Positions 37,291 through 50,245 are shown, counted from the first letter of the stretch. The stretch is DNA of 64,000 bases from Homalodisca vitripennis (GCF_021130785.1 NC_060207.1:6461001-6525000); one strand, 5' to 3'. Notes: generated from the letters alone by a model not told the origin. Numbers and translations: made by a program.

Positions 37291-38984
37291 AAACCCCTTC
37301 CTAGAGAGTTAGTGTTTACCTTCATGTGCAATGGTTAAAATGATAATGTACAGTATTTAAATTAAAGATGGTTTACCTACGCGGATTTCTATTCCGATTG
37401 TACAGTAATATTTTTGTAATTTAAAAAGAGCCCGATTCAATAATTTGGATAATGTCAACATATGTATGGACAGGCAGCTTGTGAACGACAAAAAATAGTC
37501 CGAAAGAATGTTTTCACGAAACGAACTAATTTAAACTCTTCACTTAATGTATAAAGGGATGGGATAAAATAATCAGTTATATAAAAATACCATAGCAATA
37601 ATGAAGAAAAAGTTTCCGCTTTTAGTATATTTTCATAAAAAATCATTACACTTGTAGACTTGTAACAAATGTCAAATATCCCTTACGGCTCAGTCGGAAG
37701 AGTAGCAGATTTTACATGAGGCTGTTATCTCGAAATGTTAAAATTGAAGGTGCATTATTGTTTTAATTTTTGATTAGGAAAAGTGACCCTCAATACTGGT
37801 ATGTTATTATATTCGTAACGCTTTCACGACATTATATACACGATATTATATTTACAACGTTTATAATCTTAAATCCTTACTAGTCAAAAATGTCCACAGA
37901 CATTACTTTTATTTGTAAAAGCGTGGACTTGATTTAGTCATAATTAATTCAAAATTATGTTTGTAAGCATATTCATGTATAACAATTTAATTGCATACTT
38001 TTATAAAAAAGCCACTATCTTGAACTCTGAAAAGCATTGTAAAAGTAAGTAGGATTGTTCCTAGGAGTTAGTTACGTAATTTTGTGAAAAGTTTCAACCT
38101 TGATTTATCTTGTGAAAGACTGGAGATAAAAAGTTTCTCAAAAGCACATGACCGCCATCTTGAAACGTTTTACTGTTTAAAATTGGCTAACGTATCTATA
38201 TATTACCTACCTTCCAGTGTATACACAAATGCTATCGATGTACGATGTTTGGTATGCATATAATAAGAAATATGGTAGATATTGTGTTCACTATTATTAT
38301 CGCAATATCCTATACTAGTCAAACATTTGTGTGCTCGCTATCTGGAAAATATTCACGATATAAAAGAATATGTTAGAACAAACATTACTGTAAATGACCT
38401 GGTAGTTCTGAAATAAGTGTTATATTTTGTACTGAAATGCATAATAAGTTATCTATGCATATTAAATATTATATAAAATTTACCAAATTTGAAATTGTTG
38501 TCATCTTGAAACCTTAGTCAGTTGAGACTGGATAACGAAATCCAAGCTATATGCAAGTACAGCTTTAGTACCAATGAAAGTTTATAAAATACGCCAGTTA
38601 TCGTGTTCATAATCTCGCGTTATATTGCATTAGCCCCTGCAGATAACGTATCAAATAATAAACCGTCATTAAGGTCTTAGGAGAGGTAAGGAAAGAGTCG
38701 GTTTATGGCAACTATAGGTTTTTTCACGAGTAAGACACTCCCAAAAGAAGATCCTATTATATTCTTCTTAATAATCTCTTAAATGTAATTCAAATTGTAA
38801 TATTATGAAAACCCATTATACTTTGAAGTTCATTAATTTTATTCACGAGATCTTTTATCCATATCAAGTCGGTGCCATTTTCTACTTTAAAAGTTGTTAC
38901 GTATGAGAAAGACAGACAGTAATCGACAGTAATCAAAACCAATTACATCCGGAGATGGAAGAAGGGGTGAGTCAGTAGGTAAAA
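37291..38984. other. AT-rich non-coding stretch
   Basis: No gene is recognised. A weak tRNA-like A box (GGCTCAGTCGGAAGAGTAGC) at about 37687 has no matching B box. Confidence 0.5.
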
Positions 38985-39480
38985 ATGGTGCACTTGAGGA
39001 TATATGCCAACTCACCGTTGTTGATCATGGTTCTTCCCTCGCTTTATCCGAGGGAGGACTTTCAACCACTCCAGAACTGCAATAGGATCCACGGCAGAAC
39101 GAGTCGCTTCAGGGTTTCACTGAGACTCGTTACTGCTACAGTGGGAGAAAGAAGTTTTGAGAGAAACCATCACGAGAACAAGGTGGTAAACGGCAGGCAG
39201 CCGGAACAGGTCACTTCCGACAGGAGCTACGATACACACACTAACGAGTACGATGGACAGAACGACGCGGAGAGCTCCAATACGAGGACAGCAACGGGTC
39301 AGACTGCGAGACTTTGGAGTGACCGCAGCCTGAAAATATCTCCTCCAACGATACACTGACTGTCCGGGCATCTAAGGGACTCTCCTGGACGGTGGACAGA
39401 CAGACAGAGACCACACGATAAATCCACTAATGAGAGAGTAGAGAAATCGGGCGATATGTACAAGGGTCACAGATCGGCTC
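38985..39480. other. GC-rich island with 124-codon open frame
   Basis: About 500 bases of balanced composition. A plus-strand frame runs 38985-39359 (124 codons, rich in Arg, Thr, Ser and Asn) and an 84-codon minus-strand frame overlaps it. Neither shows a signal peptide, a membrane segment or a domain I know. It could be a 5' UTR-containing exon, a transposon remnant or a regulatory island. The GC-rich block fades at about 39480. Confidence 0.25.
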
Positions 39481-39837
39481 ACTAGTATTGATTTTACCGT
39501 AAACTATTTCTAAGATAGCAATGACTCTTGTGCTGTATATTAAAAACTAAACCTACTCTACTGTATTGTTGTAAATATTAAACAAAGGCAAATCAGGAAG
39601 TATGAATTATTTCCCGTACCTTAAAATAATCTTGGTTTAAAGGATCAGAGATGATATGTTGATGCGATCTTATTACAACATTATTTGTTCTAAGAGAGCT
39701 GTATTAATAATTAAACTGTCCAATATATTTAAAAAAACTGTTTGAAATATCCATTTCTAGGATGTAAATCCATAAATCAATCGCAATTTAATTAAAATTA
39801 TGATATCAATTTAGTCTGATACTATGATTGATGTCGA

Positions 39838-40519
39838 AATTAAAAGTTAGCCATAGGAATTATTGTATTTACTATTTGTACTCTAAAGACTTCATAAAAT
39901 ACATAACAACACTTAAAGATACGTTTCCTATAGTTTTTACAAAATATATATTGTGAATTATGTTCTCTCACAATACAAACAACATGAGCTAAATCATTAA
40001 ATGACAATAATCGTTATATGGGCATAACGGCTTATAATTTTGTTTATACTAGAAGATTGTAATAAGAAAATGAATCTTCAATAGAGAGTCTACATTTAGC
40101 AAACTGTTGTACGAAAAATACTACGAGTGCATTTAAATTCTTAATATTTTAGTAAATTTGTTCTATTAAATTTGAACAGTTTCTCGACAATCATGATTTT
40201 AATTTAGACAGTAAGTCTTCATATATGAAGAATTAAAATTTAATTCCATCGGAAATACAAATCGTAGAAGAAGCGACTTAACAGTTGCCGCGGCAACCTC
40301 CCTCAGGAACACTTCACTGTAGCAATAAGCAATACGATATGTAAAGAGCTCTCACTGTAGTGCATTTAACGCCCCTAGTGAGCTCTCTACTCTACACTAA
40401 CATTTATTTGTCAAGTTCAGAACATACAACTGAGCTGACATATTGCTATTTTGCTAGCACTTTATGTTGTTTAAAGTGACACAGGATCAATTAGTTGATT
40501 TCAAGTTATTAGTAATTAT
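39838..40519 (+). repeat. ~680-bp inverted repeat, left copy
   Basis: This is an inverted copy of 45187-45870, 4.7 kb away. The inner ~290 bases (about 40232-40519) match almost base for base; in the ~245 bases I compared closely I find only one or two differences. The outer ~390 bases are clearly related but carry many substitutions and indels. The core contains the palindrome GTTGCCGCGGCAAC and the pair AGAGCTCTCACT...AGTGAGCTCTCT, which can form a 12-bp-class hairpin. No protein is encoded. It may be two copies of an unknown mobile element in opposite orientation, or the terminal repeats of one ~6-kb element. Confidence 0.85.
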
Positions 40520-40760
40520 TAACACTTACTAATTATCAAGTGTAATATTCTATAATATGTTATTCATTTATTGTAAGCTGTTAACACGTACACTCGATGA
40601 TTTGAGTTGACGTTACTTGAGGTGGTAGGTATTTATTATTGTATGAGCGTGGTGGATAATAAGCGTATGATTCATTTTTAACATAATCAAATTAATTATA
40701 ATTTACATACAACTCCGATACAGGATGTCTGAAATTTTGCAATTTCATCCTCTATTAATT

Positions 40761-40990
40761 GGCTGAGCTATATCGAAGCTTATCATTCGAGGGTTATGTA
40801 AAATTTATTTACTGTCTGTCTGTTTTCCGGATGGTATCTCGAGAATTAATTGACCTATAGGCTACAATTTAGCACGAAGCTTCATTTCTATATAAGTACT
40901 TCAAAGTCTAATTATGATTAGTTTTATTCCATGGGACATGGCTGAGCATTAGTTAACCTATGGGTAACCATAATGACAACGAGAGAATCG
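40761..40990 (-). repeat. dispersed short repeat, near full-length copy
   Basis: Read on the minus strand: CGTTGTCATTATGGTTACCC, ACTAATGCTCAGCCATGTCC, ATAGAAATGAAGCTTCGTGC, TTCTCGAGATACC, ACAGACAGACAG, then AAGCTTCGATATAGCTCAGC. It follows the block order of the 35178 copy closely. Confidence 0.65.
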
Positions 40991-42109
40991 CACAGTAAAA
41001 ATATTTGTAAATAAACTGAGGAGAATAGTATGGTACTTTAACATGTGTCATTATAACACATCGAGCATAACTTAAAATTTGCATGCAACCTCAGGACAAG
41101 CCTTTTACGCTATACCTGGTATGGTACCCCTACCTTGTTATTTTGTACATTGGCATAAAGTCAGTTACTTAGAAAATATGTATACATATATATTCTGACC
41201 ACGGAGGTTTATATATACATTTTACCTTATCATATTGGGGCTTGCATGAACAATTTTGTTATTCTTTTCCTTATGCCAATAAACTGCCATAAACAGACTG
41301 CATTTAGGAGTACACGTTACGTACACAAGGCATGAGTGTATGACGCACCTAAGTGCTTATTGCAGTGGGTTGCCTGGTTATAGGACTGGTGAAATAGCTA
41401 GTTAAATCCATCAAGATTTGAAGTGTAACCTTTAATTACAATTTCAATGTAAAAAAAAAACTTTATTCTGATAAGGATGAGTTGAATGTTTAATACAAAT
41501 TATTGAATTCTCCTGATATTTACAAATTCTAGTGTGAATCGAATAAAACTTGTGTTTTTGTAAATGGTCATGCTAGTTAAATAGTTTGGTTTTGACATAA
41601 TGGATGTTGTGGATCATCACGTATATTGTCTTTTTAAACCGCAATGTATATGACATATAATTTATTCATTACATGGTTTTATTAGTTCACCCAAAATTTT
41701 AATTATCTCCATTACTACTGATCTTGTACTAAAATAAAGTCAACAAGTGTAAGTTATTCATGATGTTTAAAACTGAATAATTAGTTGAGATAAATGTTCC
41801 TCAGTAGCTTTTCTTAATGAAAGCAACCAACGAAGTAAGTAAGGTTGACTCTCAGTCTGGTACTCGAGTAAATAGCTCAACTAGACAATGGCGTTTACAC
41901 ATCGCCTGGCAAACACTCCCACTCAAGCAATGCTGTTTGTTTTTCTCTTCACAGAGTTAATCGATCTTCTTGGCTAAACAAACAGGAAAATGCATTAAAG
42001 TATTCTGCCATTAGATTCTGTAACTGCCTGTACAACACTGATCATTTAATATATGTAGGATCTTTGCTTTGAAATATCAAGTGTCTTATAATTGTTTAAA
42101 TTACAATAA

Positions 42110-42400
42110 TACTTCCACACGCCACCGAACTCAAGTGTGTTGAATGGCACGGTAAAACCCCGCCGTGGAACAGATATAACACTTGATATGTGAGGGCCAC
42201 TGCCGCACAGGGTGGAGAGATGTGAGGGGAGTTACCCTCAGTGCCCGTGACTTGAAAAGTGCGATTCCTTGTCGTCATTGAACACTTTGACAGCTTCAAC
42301 ATTACGGCCGTGTTACTCGGCTAACCCTCGCAGACTCACATTCCTAGCTTGTTCCGTGGCTTTTCAATTCATCTTCCTTTCTACTCTCTCCACTTCCCAA
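42110..42400. other. GC-richer island, unidentified
   Basis: Contains GCACGGTAAAACCCCGCCGT, GGGCCACTGCCGCACAGGGT and AACATTACGGCCGTGTTACT. A 68-codon minus-strand frame crosses it without any known motif. It may be a conserved non-coding element or old exon. Confidence 0.2.
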
Positions 42401-42439
42401 ACTTGGTTTTGAAGTGCAACCGATCAATATATATTGGTG

Positions 42440-42675
42440 GCTGAGCGTTAGCAATGTCAATTACCCGGAGGGGTGGTAAAGTGTCATTTCTGTGTGCCGG
42501 ACTGTACACACGATATCTCGAAAAGAAACTAGTTTTAAAGACTCGAAAGTTTGCATGAAGCTTCCTTCATTTCTGTATAAGCATCACTGAGTTCAATGAT
42601 GGTGCATGTCACTCCATAGCGAATATTTATATATTGATCGTACAGGTAATCATGATGGCAACGAGAAAATAGCTG
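42440..42675 (-). repeat. dispersed short repeat, near full-length copy
   Basis: On the plus strand: GGCTGAGCGTTAGCAATGTC, GATATCTCGAAAAGAAACTA, GTTTGCATGAAGCTTCCTTC, CAATGATGGTGCATGTCACT, and GTAATCATGATGGCAACGAG. This is the reverse of the 35178 and 50047 copies. Confidence 0.65.
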
Positions 42676-45186
42676 ACTGTATAATTTAATAAACACATGG
42701 AATACAATCTTATGAGGTTTAAACATTTAATATTGTGAGAAATTCAGTCAAATTACCCCAAGATGTATAAAATTATCTTTTGATTACTAGTTGTCGAGAC
42801 TTTTATTATTTAAACACTGCTATAACTCCAACTGAATGACAAATATGTTAACGCATCACTGGGAAGGATTTAATTTGTACATTTTACATTTTTCATGAAA
42901 TTTAATTTATACGCAGACAAAAAATTGTTCTACAAGTATGAATGTCCTAACATGGAGTTTGAAGCCCATCAATCAGTCAGTTGACCACGGGGGGGGGGGG
43001 GTGGCATGACTTTCCTGTCCGCAGGATATCTCGAGAATAAGATTAAGAACTGTATACTTTAACTTGTAATGCAACTCCAGAAAACATGACACTTGATTTG
43101 ACATACACCTACCTTGGTGTATTAACAATGTAAGATTGGTTTACTCTCTTGAGTTTTACTAGGTTATGTAGCAAAAACTACCTCGCAGATCATACAGTTA
43201 TGATTATTGGTATTGCTTAGTAGAAAAAGTAATTATAAAGAGCTAAAGTCTTTCTTAAATACATTAGACTCCGTTATTATCAACTGTATAAGTTATTAAC
43301 CGTGTAATGATACTACATTATGTTTACATGTATTCTCGTAATAACACAAATTTGATTAGTGATAATTTTACAAGACCATATTAGTAGCCCTTCTTACATA
43401 TTTTAGTGGTAATTTTAAGTTTAATTCAATATATCTTTCCAGACACATGTAAGAAATAAAAAATACAGTTATGAACGGATAAGGCAGATTATATAATTTA
43501 TTTTAAAATTTCGGTTTATATTTATATTTTTTACCTCAAAGATAAAATGTCTACATAGAAATATTTAAATTAATTGCCTTGATTTGCAGTCACTTACACA
43601 CTTAGCTGTTGAAAATTTGTAACTATAAGAAATTCTAGATTTATAAATTTCTTACATACCACTATTTTGCCATTGCGAGAATCCTGTACAATCTTCAGTT
43701 AAATCACCTGTAACGCAGCTCCACCCTCTATTCCAACCCCCCCCCCCTCCCACCTTCAGTTGTCTGTAGCCGCACAGTTTTTGTTTTCACCGAGGTGATT
43801 CAGCACCCCCTTTTCAGACGCCTTTCCTAAAATCATTTATCTTTGTTACAACGTATTGTATTGGTCGGGTTCAGCTCTAAGAATCTCTTAGGAAAAGAAA
43901 GTTCTGGAAGGGAAACATCAGCTTGGAAATCCCACGATCCGTGTACCTGTTATAGAATAAAATATGAGCTAACAACTGGATATACCTAGTAGTGATGAAG
44001 AACCTTATTTTATTTGGTATCAATATTTGCTTTTACCATCTATTCACCTATGTGAATAATACAATATTAAAAATATTAATAAGGATATTATTTGGATAAA
44101 TTGAAACCAAAGCGTCCAAGCTGAATCTTAAGTATTATTTTTCCGTTTCAGGATATAAAACATCAAACTTTTCAAATCTGGAATATTCCAGATTATTATA
44201 ATTTTCCAAAATCACAAATATCCTTTTTCTTTCTTGCCCATCTCCACCCTCGGTATCTGTATGGAGCCTTGTATTGGTTATTAAAAAGCATCCACTTTTC
44301 TTTTGTAAATTACAAGTAGTACATTGAATATTTTTTCTATCTTTGTTCTATCCCCAAATTTATATAAACTCATATCTTACCAGGATCCTTTCCTTTAATA
44401 CTGTAACACTTATTATATAAATAACATTTCTTGAGCTCCCAAAACAGTTATTTGTGTACATGATGCATGACTTTTTCAATAATCACTGTCTCACTGATCT
44501 CACATTTTTCATCGCACTGCAGTGTTGAAAAATATCTCTCTTCGATCTCTTTAATGATCGTCTCACTGTTTTCTTCCAGCATTTTCTTTTCGTGAAAACT
44601 ATTTTTTTCATTGTTTACATTGTCCCCTTCACAGATAATATTAGAACTAGTGTATAATATCCAAAACAAATATTCACATGTTTCGTAAAAATGTCATATT
44701 AATTTTCTCATTGATAAAAGATGCAAAAATCTCAATTCAGGATATAAATAATTGTTGGATTCCAATCACTTCTTATCACACTGCTATCACTAATCATAAT
44801 TCATTATTTTACATTTAAAAGTAATAAGCCAAATGTAAATTCTTAATAGTTATTGGTAAATCAACTGTTATTAGTAATTAATTTTAGTACATTTGTTTCA
44901 TAATATACTGTAATTGGACGTAATCAATATTTTTTAAATATAAAGATTGGTTTAGGAAAGACAGTAAAACTAATATGCATCACCTTAACAAAATAGGCCA
45001 ATTACCTTAGTTCCAACTACTTTCGTTGACTAGAGAGGTGAAAACAAAAAAATATCTTACATAATGAAACGAATAACAGAGAATACTGCAGAATTGTTGT
45101 AAAGAATTGTTATTATAAAATAACACAACACGCCTAACCTCAAATATTAACAAAGCCAATGTGATGATCTACAGCCAGCATCAATT

Positions 45187-45870
45187 TACTAATAACTTGA
45201 AATCAACTAATTGATCCTGTGTCACTTTAAACAACATAAAGTGCTAGGAAAATAGCAATATGTCAGCTCAGTTGTATGTTCTGAACTTGACAAATAAATG
45301 TTAGTGTAGAGTAGAGAGCTCACTAGGGGCGTTAAATGCACTACAGTGAGAGCTCTTTACATATCGTATTGCTTATTGCTACAGTGAAGTGTTCCCTGAG
45401 GGAGGTTGCCGCGGCAACTGTTAAGTCGCTTCTTCTACGATTTGCATTTCCGATGGAATTAAATTTTAATTGCTCATATATGACGACTTACTGACTAAAT
45501 TAATATCATGATTGTAATGAAAGTTTTCAAATGTAATAGAACTTATTTATTAAAATATAAAGATTTTAAATGCCCTCGTAGTATTTTTCGTACAGCAGTT
45601 TTCTAAATGTAGAATCCCTATTGAAGATTCATTTTCTTATTCCAATCTTGTAATATAAACACAATTATAAGCCGTTATGCCCATATAATGATTATTGTCA
45701 TGTAATGATTTTAGCTCGTGTTGTTTGTATTATGAGAGAACATAATTAATAACATATATTTTGTGAAAACTATATAAAACTTATCTTTAAGTGTTGTTAT
45801 GTATTTTATTAATTCTTTAGAGTACAAGTAAGAAAAATAATGCCAATCGCTAACTTCCAAAATTTAACTT
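45187..45870 (-). repeat. ~680-bp inverted repeat, right copy
   Basis: The mirror of 39838-40519. The conserved core lies on the inner side (about 45187-45478) and the diverged part on the outer side. The match begins at TTACTAATAACTTGAAATCA near the spacer and fades past 45850. The single-base differences from the left core are an extra G in CCCTGAGGG and TAGGAAAAT in place of the left copy's TAGCAAAAT. Confidence 0.85.
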
Positions 45871-46879
45871 TTGCTCAAAATGACGATCTTCACGACGAGA
45901 TATGTTCTGAGTTTATGAGGTCTCTACACAGACTCCTTTAGATGTACTTTTTCCTACTCTGTTTTGGCCCCATAGAAGGACCAGTGTCCTTTAGAATTTT
46001 GTTCAACACTATCAGTTTTATTGCCTGATGGAAAATTACTTGTAACCTGCTTCGTCCCATTGGCTCTTAGAGGTAAAATTCTTCATGTTTCGATCATCTT
46101 CTATCTTGTGTTCAGGCGACCCGTACCTCTTAACCTCCAAACGTATAGCACTAGTTCTGCCTGCTTAACATCCAGATTACTTTAAACATCCTTGAAATTA
46201 GTTTTTATAAGACATTGTATATAGCGTTTTGGTGGAGTTTGGGTTGGGAATTTTTGGGGATTACCGAACGTGGTTTACCGCTATTTATATTGAGGTAATC
46301 CTGGGGGAAGATATTAGCACAATCAGAAACCACCCCATTTTATGGTAACCGCAGTACCTTTTGACCACCATTGATGGAGTCACCAGACATATTCAACTTT
46401 ATTTCATTTTTCTTTTACAAAGTTGTACCATTGTCTTAAAATGCAACTCGTCAGATGCAAAATAAGAATATCATTTTGGAATTGAGTGTGGTAAACTGTT
46501 GGTAAATTCACGAATTATACACTCTGAAAACTTGCTATACTAACTAATCGTACAATTTCATTAAATATTCTGGTAGCATATCAAAGGTTAGTTACGTATG
46601 GGAATTGAGAGTAGAGAGGAATTTGGAGCGTAAAATAGAGTGAAAGAAAGAGAGTGGAGTAGGGAGCGGCAGAGATATGTGAGAGAGTCTAGACTGTAAA
46701 ACAATGAGTGATTAACTTTCGGAACTTGCAAACAAAATGTTTATTTGATATTAGGGTCGTTTTATTTTCAGTAAATTACTAAAAAACGTTTTAGTTATCA
46801 TAATATATTGTTTAATTTCAAACTTTAATAATATTGTAATAGTTAAACACGCAAAAATAAATCCTTTTTCCTTGTAGTT

Positions 46880-47060
46880 ACACGCTAGCGTGTTTCGATG
46901 GTTTATTATTTCAAGAACTAGACCCCGAGTGTCACTGCACTACATAAACGTATCTTGTGAGAGCACCCCGCTGTGTCACGTGATCCATCTTCCCTGCGAC
47001 TCGAGCCGGGGCTGTGTCACCCCCTCCAGACCAACACACTTCATTGGAGTTTCAACTAAA
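46880..47060. other. GC-richer island, unidentified
   Basis: Contains the short palindrome-like ACACGCTAGCGTGT, then GAGCACCCCGCTGTGTCACG and CTCGAGCCGGGGCTGTGTCA. The motif GCTGTGTCAC occurs twice, about 45 bases apart. A 60-codon frame crosses it without known motifs. Confidence 0.25.
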
Positions 47061-48168
47061 TTATTGTTCTAATATTAATATCAATGTATAAACTATAATT
47101 ATCACTTGAAACGTTTTAAAATTAAAGTTTTATAGTGATGTCAGACAGCCACGATAACGATATAAATAGTTTCTGACACATATTCGTAAATGCTTACATT
47201 CACTTTAGATTTTACGCACTTTTGATACTGAAAAACTGTTTCTTCCTCCATAAAGTATACGGTCAACTTGAATTATAAATCATACATTTCAAAACGATGA
47301 CATTAAGAACTACTCTGAAAAACTATTTGAAATAAATGTTTTGTTTTGACTACTACAGTTTTTTTTAACAAAAGATAGAAACTTAACAAAATTTTATTTT
47401 CTGTGTATAATAATATCAATGGATAATATTGCCTAGTCTATACTTATTCTTAATTTTAAAGCTCTAGTATTCATAGAATCTTATTGGTAAGTATATACAT
47501 AATTCCAGCAGCGTATTTTGTTGTAGATTAAGTCATTGCATTACATTAAATCATTTAGGAAATATGCGTTTACTGTTAACCGAAATTAACAACATTATTA
47601 TTCACCTCTACGAAAAAGGCATACTTTAGCGTTTGGTTATATGTAATAACGCTTACGATATATTAAATATTGATTATTTAATTTCTATATTTCCTCGTGG
47701 AAGCTATGGAATTACTCATATAACTCTCTGGTTTTAAAAGAAAGAATAATTCTTTCGCCCTCTATTACTTCTAAAACAAGTAACAATAAAACGTGTAGCC
47801 ATTACCTGTTATTTAGATTCAATGAGTCATTGATTTAAAATGCTTTTCTCTATACCTGAACGTTGGTGAAGAGACTGAAAACGCTACACACCGTGTCGCG
47901 TTATAGGCTTCGCTGAGCGTGTATGCAAAGTTTCTAAAGGTTTATTAACTGTTTTTGTTGATTAGGCAACATGTATTACCATTTCACACGTAAAAGGTTT
48001 TAAATATTATTAATTATTCGACTTTCACACTACAATAATGTTTATCCATAGGATGTGAAATACTCGTTAACGCTTTGCAAGTTCCTTGGTTTCAAATGTT
48101 CGAATATAATCCCGTGATTTAATGTTGCTTGAATGGAAAAGAACCGCTGTGCAAAATGTAAAGTTATT

Positions 48169-48214
48169 CCTTCTAGGTAGTTTCTTCATATACCTCCTAG
48201 AAGGGTATATGAAG
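48169..48214. other. interleaved perfect inverted repeats (pseudoknot-capable)
   Basis: Stem A is CCTTCTAGG (48169-48177) with CCTAGAAGG (48196-48204). Stem B is CTTCATATAC (48184-48193) with GTATATGAAG (48205-48214). The order is A, B, A', B', with loops of 6, 2 and 0 bases. In RNA this is an H-type pseudoknot arrangement with 9- and 10-bp perfect stems. A further GGAGG...CCTCC hairpin followed by five T lies at about 48216-48235. No gene context is visible and transcription is not shown. Confidence 0.6.
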
Positions 48215-50046
48215 GGGGAGGGGTTTCCTCCTTTTTATTGGGTAGTTTCGATAGTTTCAAGACATTGTGGGGACATACAGATAATGAATAAGCTTAACTT
48301 ACGCTCAGCCAATCACACCATATATATAAGGTGATCCCACCTGACAGAATTAACATCAAAGTTAAATATAAAATATGTAACAGGAAGTTAGTATGTGTAT
48401 TGGCATAAACAAATGTAAAACGTTAACATTGATGCAATGAGATTAAAATATTTACAGTATATCAGTGTACATAAAGGAATGTGAAATATTTATATGATTA
48501 TAATTGGTAATATCACTCCATATTACAAATATTCGTGGTTATAATTTATCACATTGTTCCGAAACATATTATATTTCCCTAAGATATATTAATCAGTTGT
48601 AATAATTTCAAATACGATATTTTAAATAGTAAATCAAAACTATTTCTCACGTCCTTTGTAAATATTATGAACAGTAGAGTTATTCGTCACATAAAACATA
48701 AAATAGATGAGTTGTATAATGACTTTAATTTTCCTACAAGACTGATTCTTAAAATAATTATTTTCAGTAAATCGTTAGAGAAAAATATCCCTTGGGGATG
48801 AAACAACTAATAGTAATTGTTTAGTTTTATTAAAAATCGGTAACCTATTCTCAAATGTAAAGCTGCTGTTAATTAGAATTGGTACAAATGTAAAACTTAA
48901 GTATACCGGCTTGTTTGTATCAAGAACTTTAACTGAGATAATATTAACGCAAATATACATTATCTGTCTAATATAAAATAGATGAAACACTGCTTATTTG
49001 TGCATTGTAATAGCATGAGGTACTTGTGCACGCATTCAAAACTGGTGCATCTTTTAGGTAGTAATGTCTATATATAGAACCTAATTACTCTAATAAAATT
49101 ACTTTGTTATTGGTGTGACAAAACACTGCAGGATTGAAATTACTTTTTATTCGGACATATATTATGATATATTTGTTTATTAATATAATAACTGATAATT
49201 AATAAAAATAGTAGAAAACTTACTTTTTACTAACATATTCCCCTGTGAAATGTATACATTTCTACATATTTTAATGATGCACAACCTAACCTAAGTTTTT
49301 GAAATATAAGCTACTATCCCAAGGGAAAAGCCGATAATCTGAAATCCTATCTCATCTTGGCCAGTTTGAAGCAATGGGTTTAAGAATATATTAAGTTAAT
49401 AATCGTTAAATCGAACAAACTTTAAATTAAGTAATTAAGAAATTTATTTTATCAACACATACAAACGGTAAATAAAAATCTCAGCACTCTTATTTACAGT
49501 TGATAAAACATTGCTTTCTATCAATTATAAAGGTAGAAGTACCACACATGCCACGTAACCGGCTTTGCTGAATTTGCTTCCTAAATTTAAAATCTATAGC
49601 TCATTTCTTAAGACGTCTTGTGTACAGATAGACAGACAGTAAATCATACAGAAGATGTATTTTTATATCTTCCCGGACAGACGAACTGAAATTGTGTTAC
49701 CTTACTGAGTGACAAATTCAAATTTTGGATTGTCAAATTCCATGGCTGGGTTATCATAAATACACATTCTTCTATAAATGAACTCTCAGGCAAAATATAA
49801 AGTGTGAATGTGAAATATTTCTTTAAATATTTTGCTACTTGATATGATTACATTTATGTTCGTGTAGTTAAGGTTTCATAGTTCTTCAGTTCCGGCGAGC
49901 AATGGAGGGCAAGGCAAGAGAAATCAAATCTTGTCACCTTCAACTTAAGTTTTAACACTAAATTTAATGCTATGAATGAAAAGTTCGTACATTAAATTCT
50001 CATATGATTGTGCTCAGTGTTTTGCAAATTTATTTATTTAGTTCTT

Positions 50047-50245
50047 TTATCGTTGCCATCATGGTTAACCATATCAATCTCATAGAAAGATATGTCTCAT
50101 CATCAAACTTAGTAAAGCTTTTATAGAAATAAAGCCTCGTGTAAAAAATTAAGTCTCTAGATCACTTTGTATGCAAGATATTGTGCAGACAGGCAGATGG
50201 AAAATAATATTTTTTAACATCTAGTTTAATAGGCTTCTTTAAAGC
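50047..50245 (+). repeat. dispersed short repeat copy
   Basis: TTATCGTTGCCATCATGGTT, then CATCATCAAACTTAGTAAAG, TTATAGAAATAAAGCCTCGT, a GATATTGTG block, ACAGACAGGCAGATGG and AATAGGCTTCTTTAAAGCTC, matching the 35178 copy in order. Confidence 0.6.

Larger units (their letters stand above)
40520..45186. other. spacer between the inverted repeats
   Basis: It contains two good copies of the dispersed short repeat (40761-40990 and 42440-42675), a GC-richer island (42110-42400), and poly-G (42988-42999) and poly-C (about 43737-43747) runs. No transposase or other protein is visible. The largest frames (63-73 codons) have no domain, so if the repeats bound a single element its coding part is absent. 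Confidence 0.5.

Noticed and set aside
37681..37750. Second tRNA-like sequence (GGCTCAGTCGGAAGAGTAGC)
   Set aside because: Only the A-box part fits. There is no B box and the acceptor ends do not pair.
44448..44669. 73-codon minus-strand frame rich in Glu and Lys
   Set aside because: It is short, lies in the spacer of the inverted repeats, and shows no known motif or splice context.
39838..45870. Maverick/Polinton-type giant transposon bounded by the inverted repeats
   Set aside because: Long terminal repeats would fit, but the 4.7-kb interior has no polymerase, integrase or capsid-type frame, and the most conserved part is at the inner side and not at the tips.
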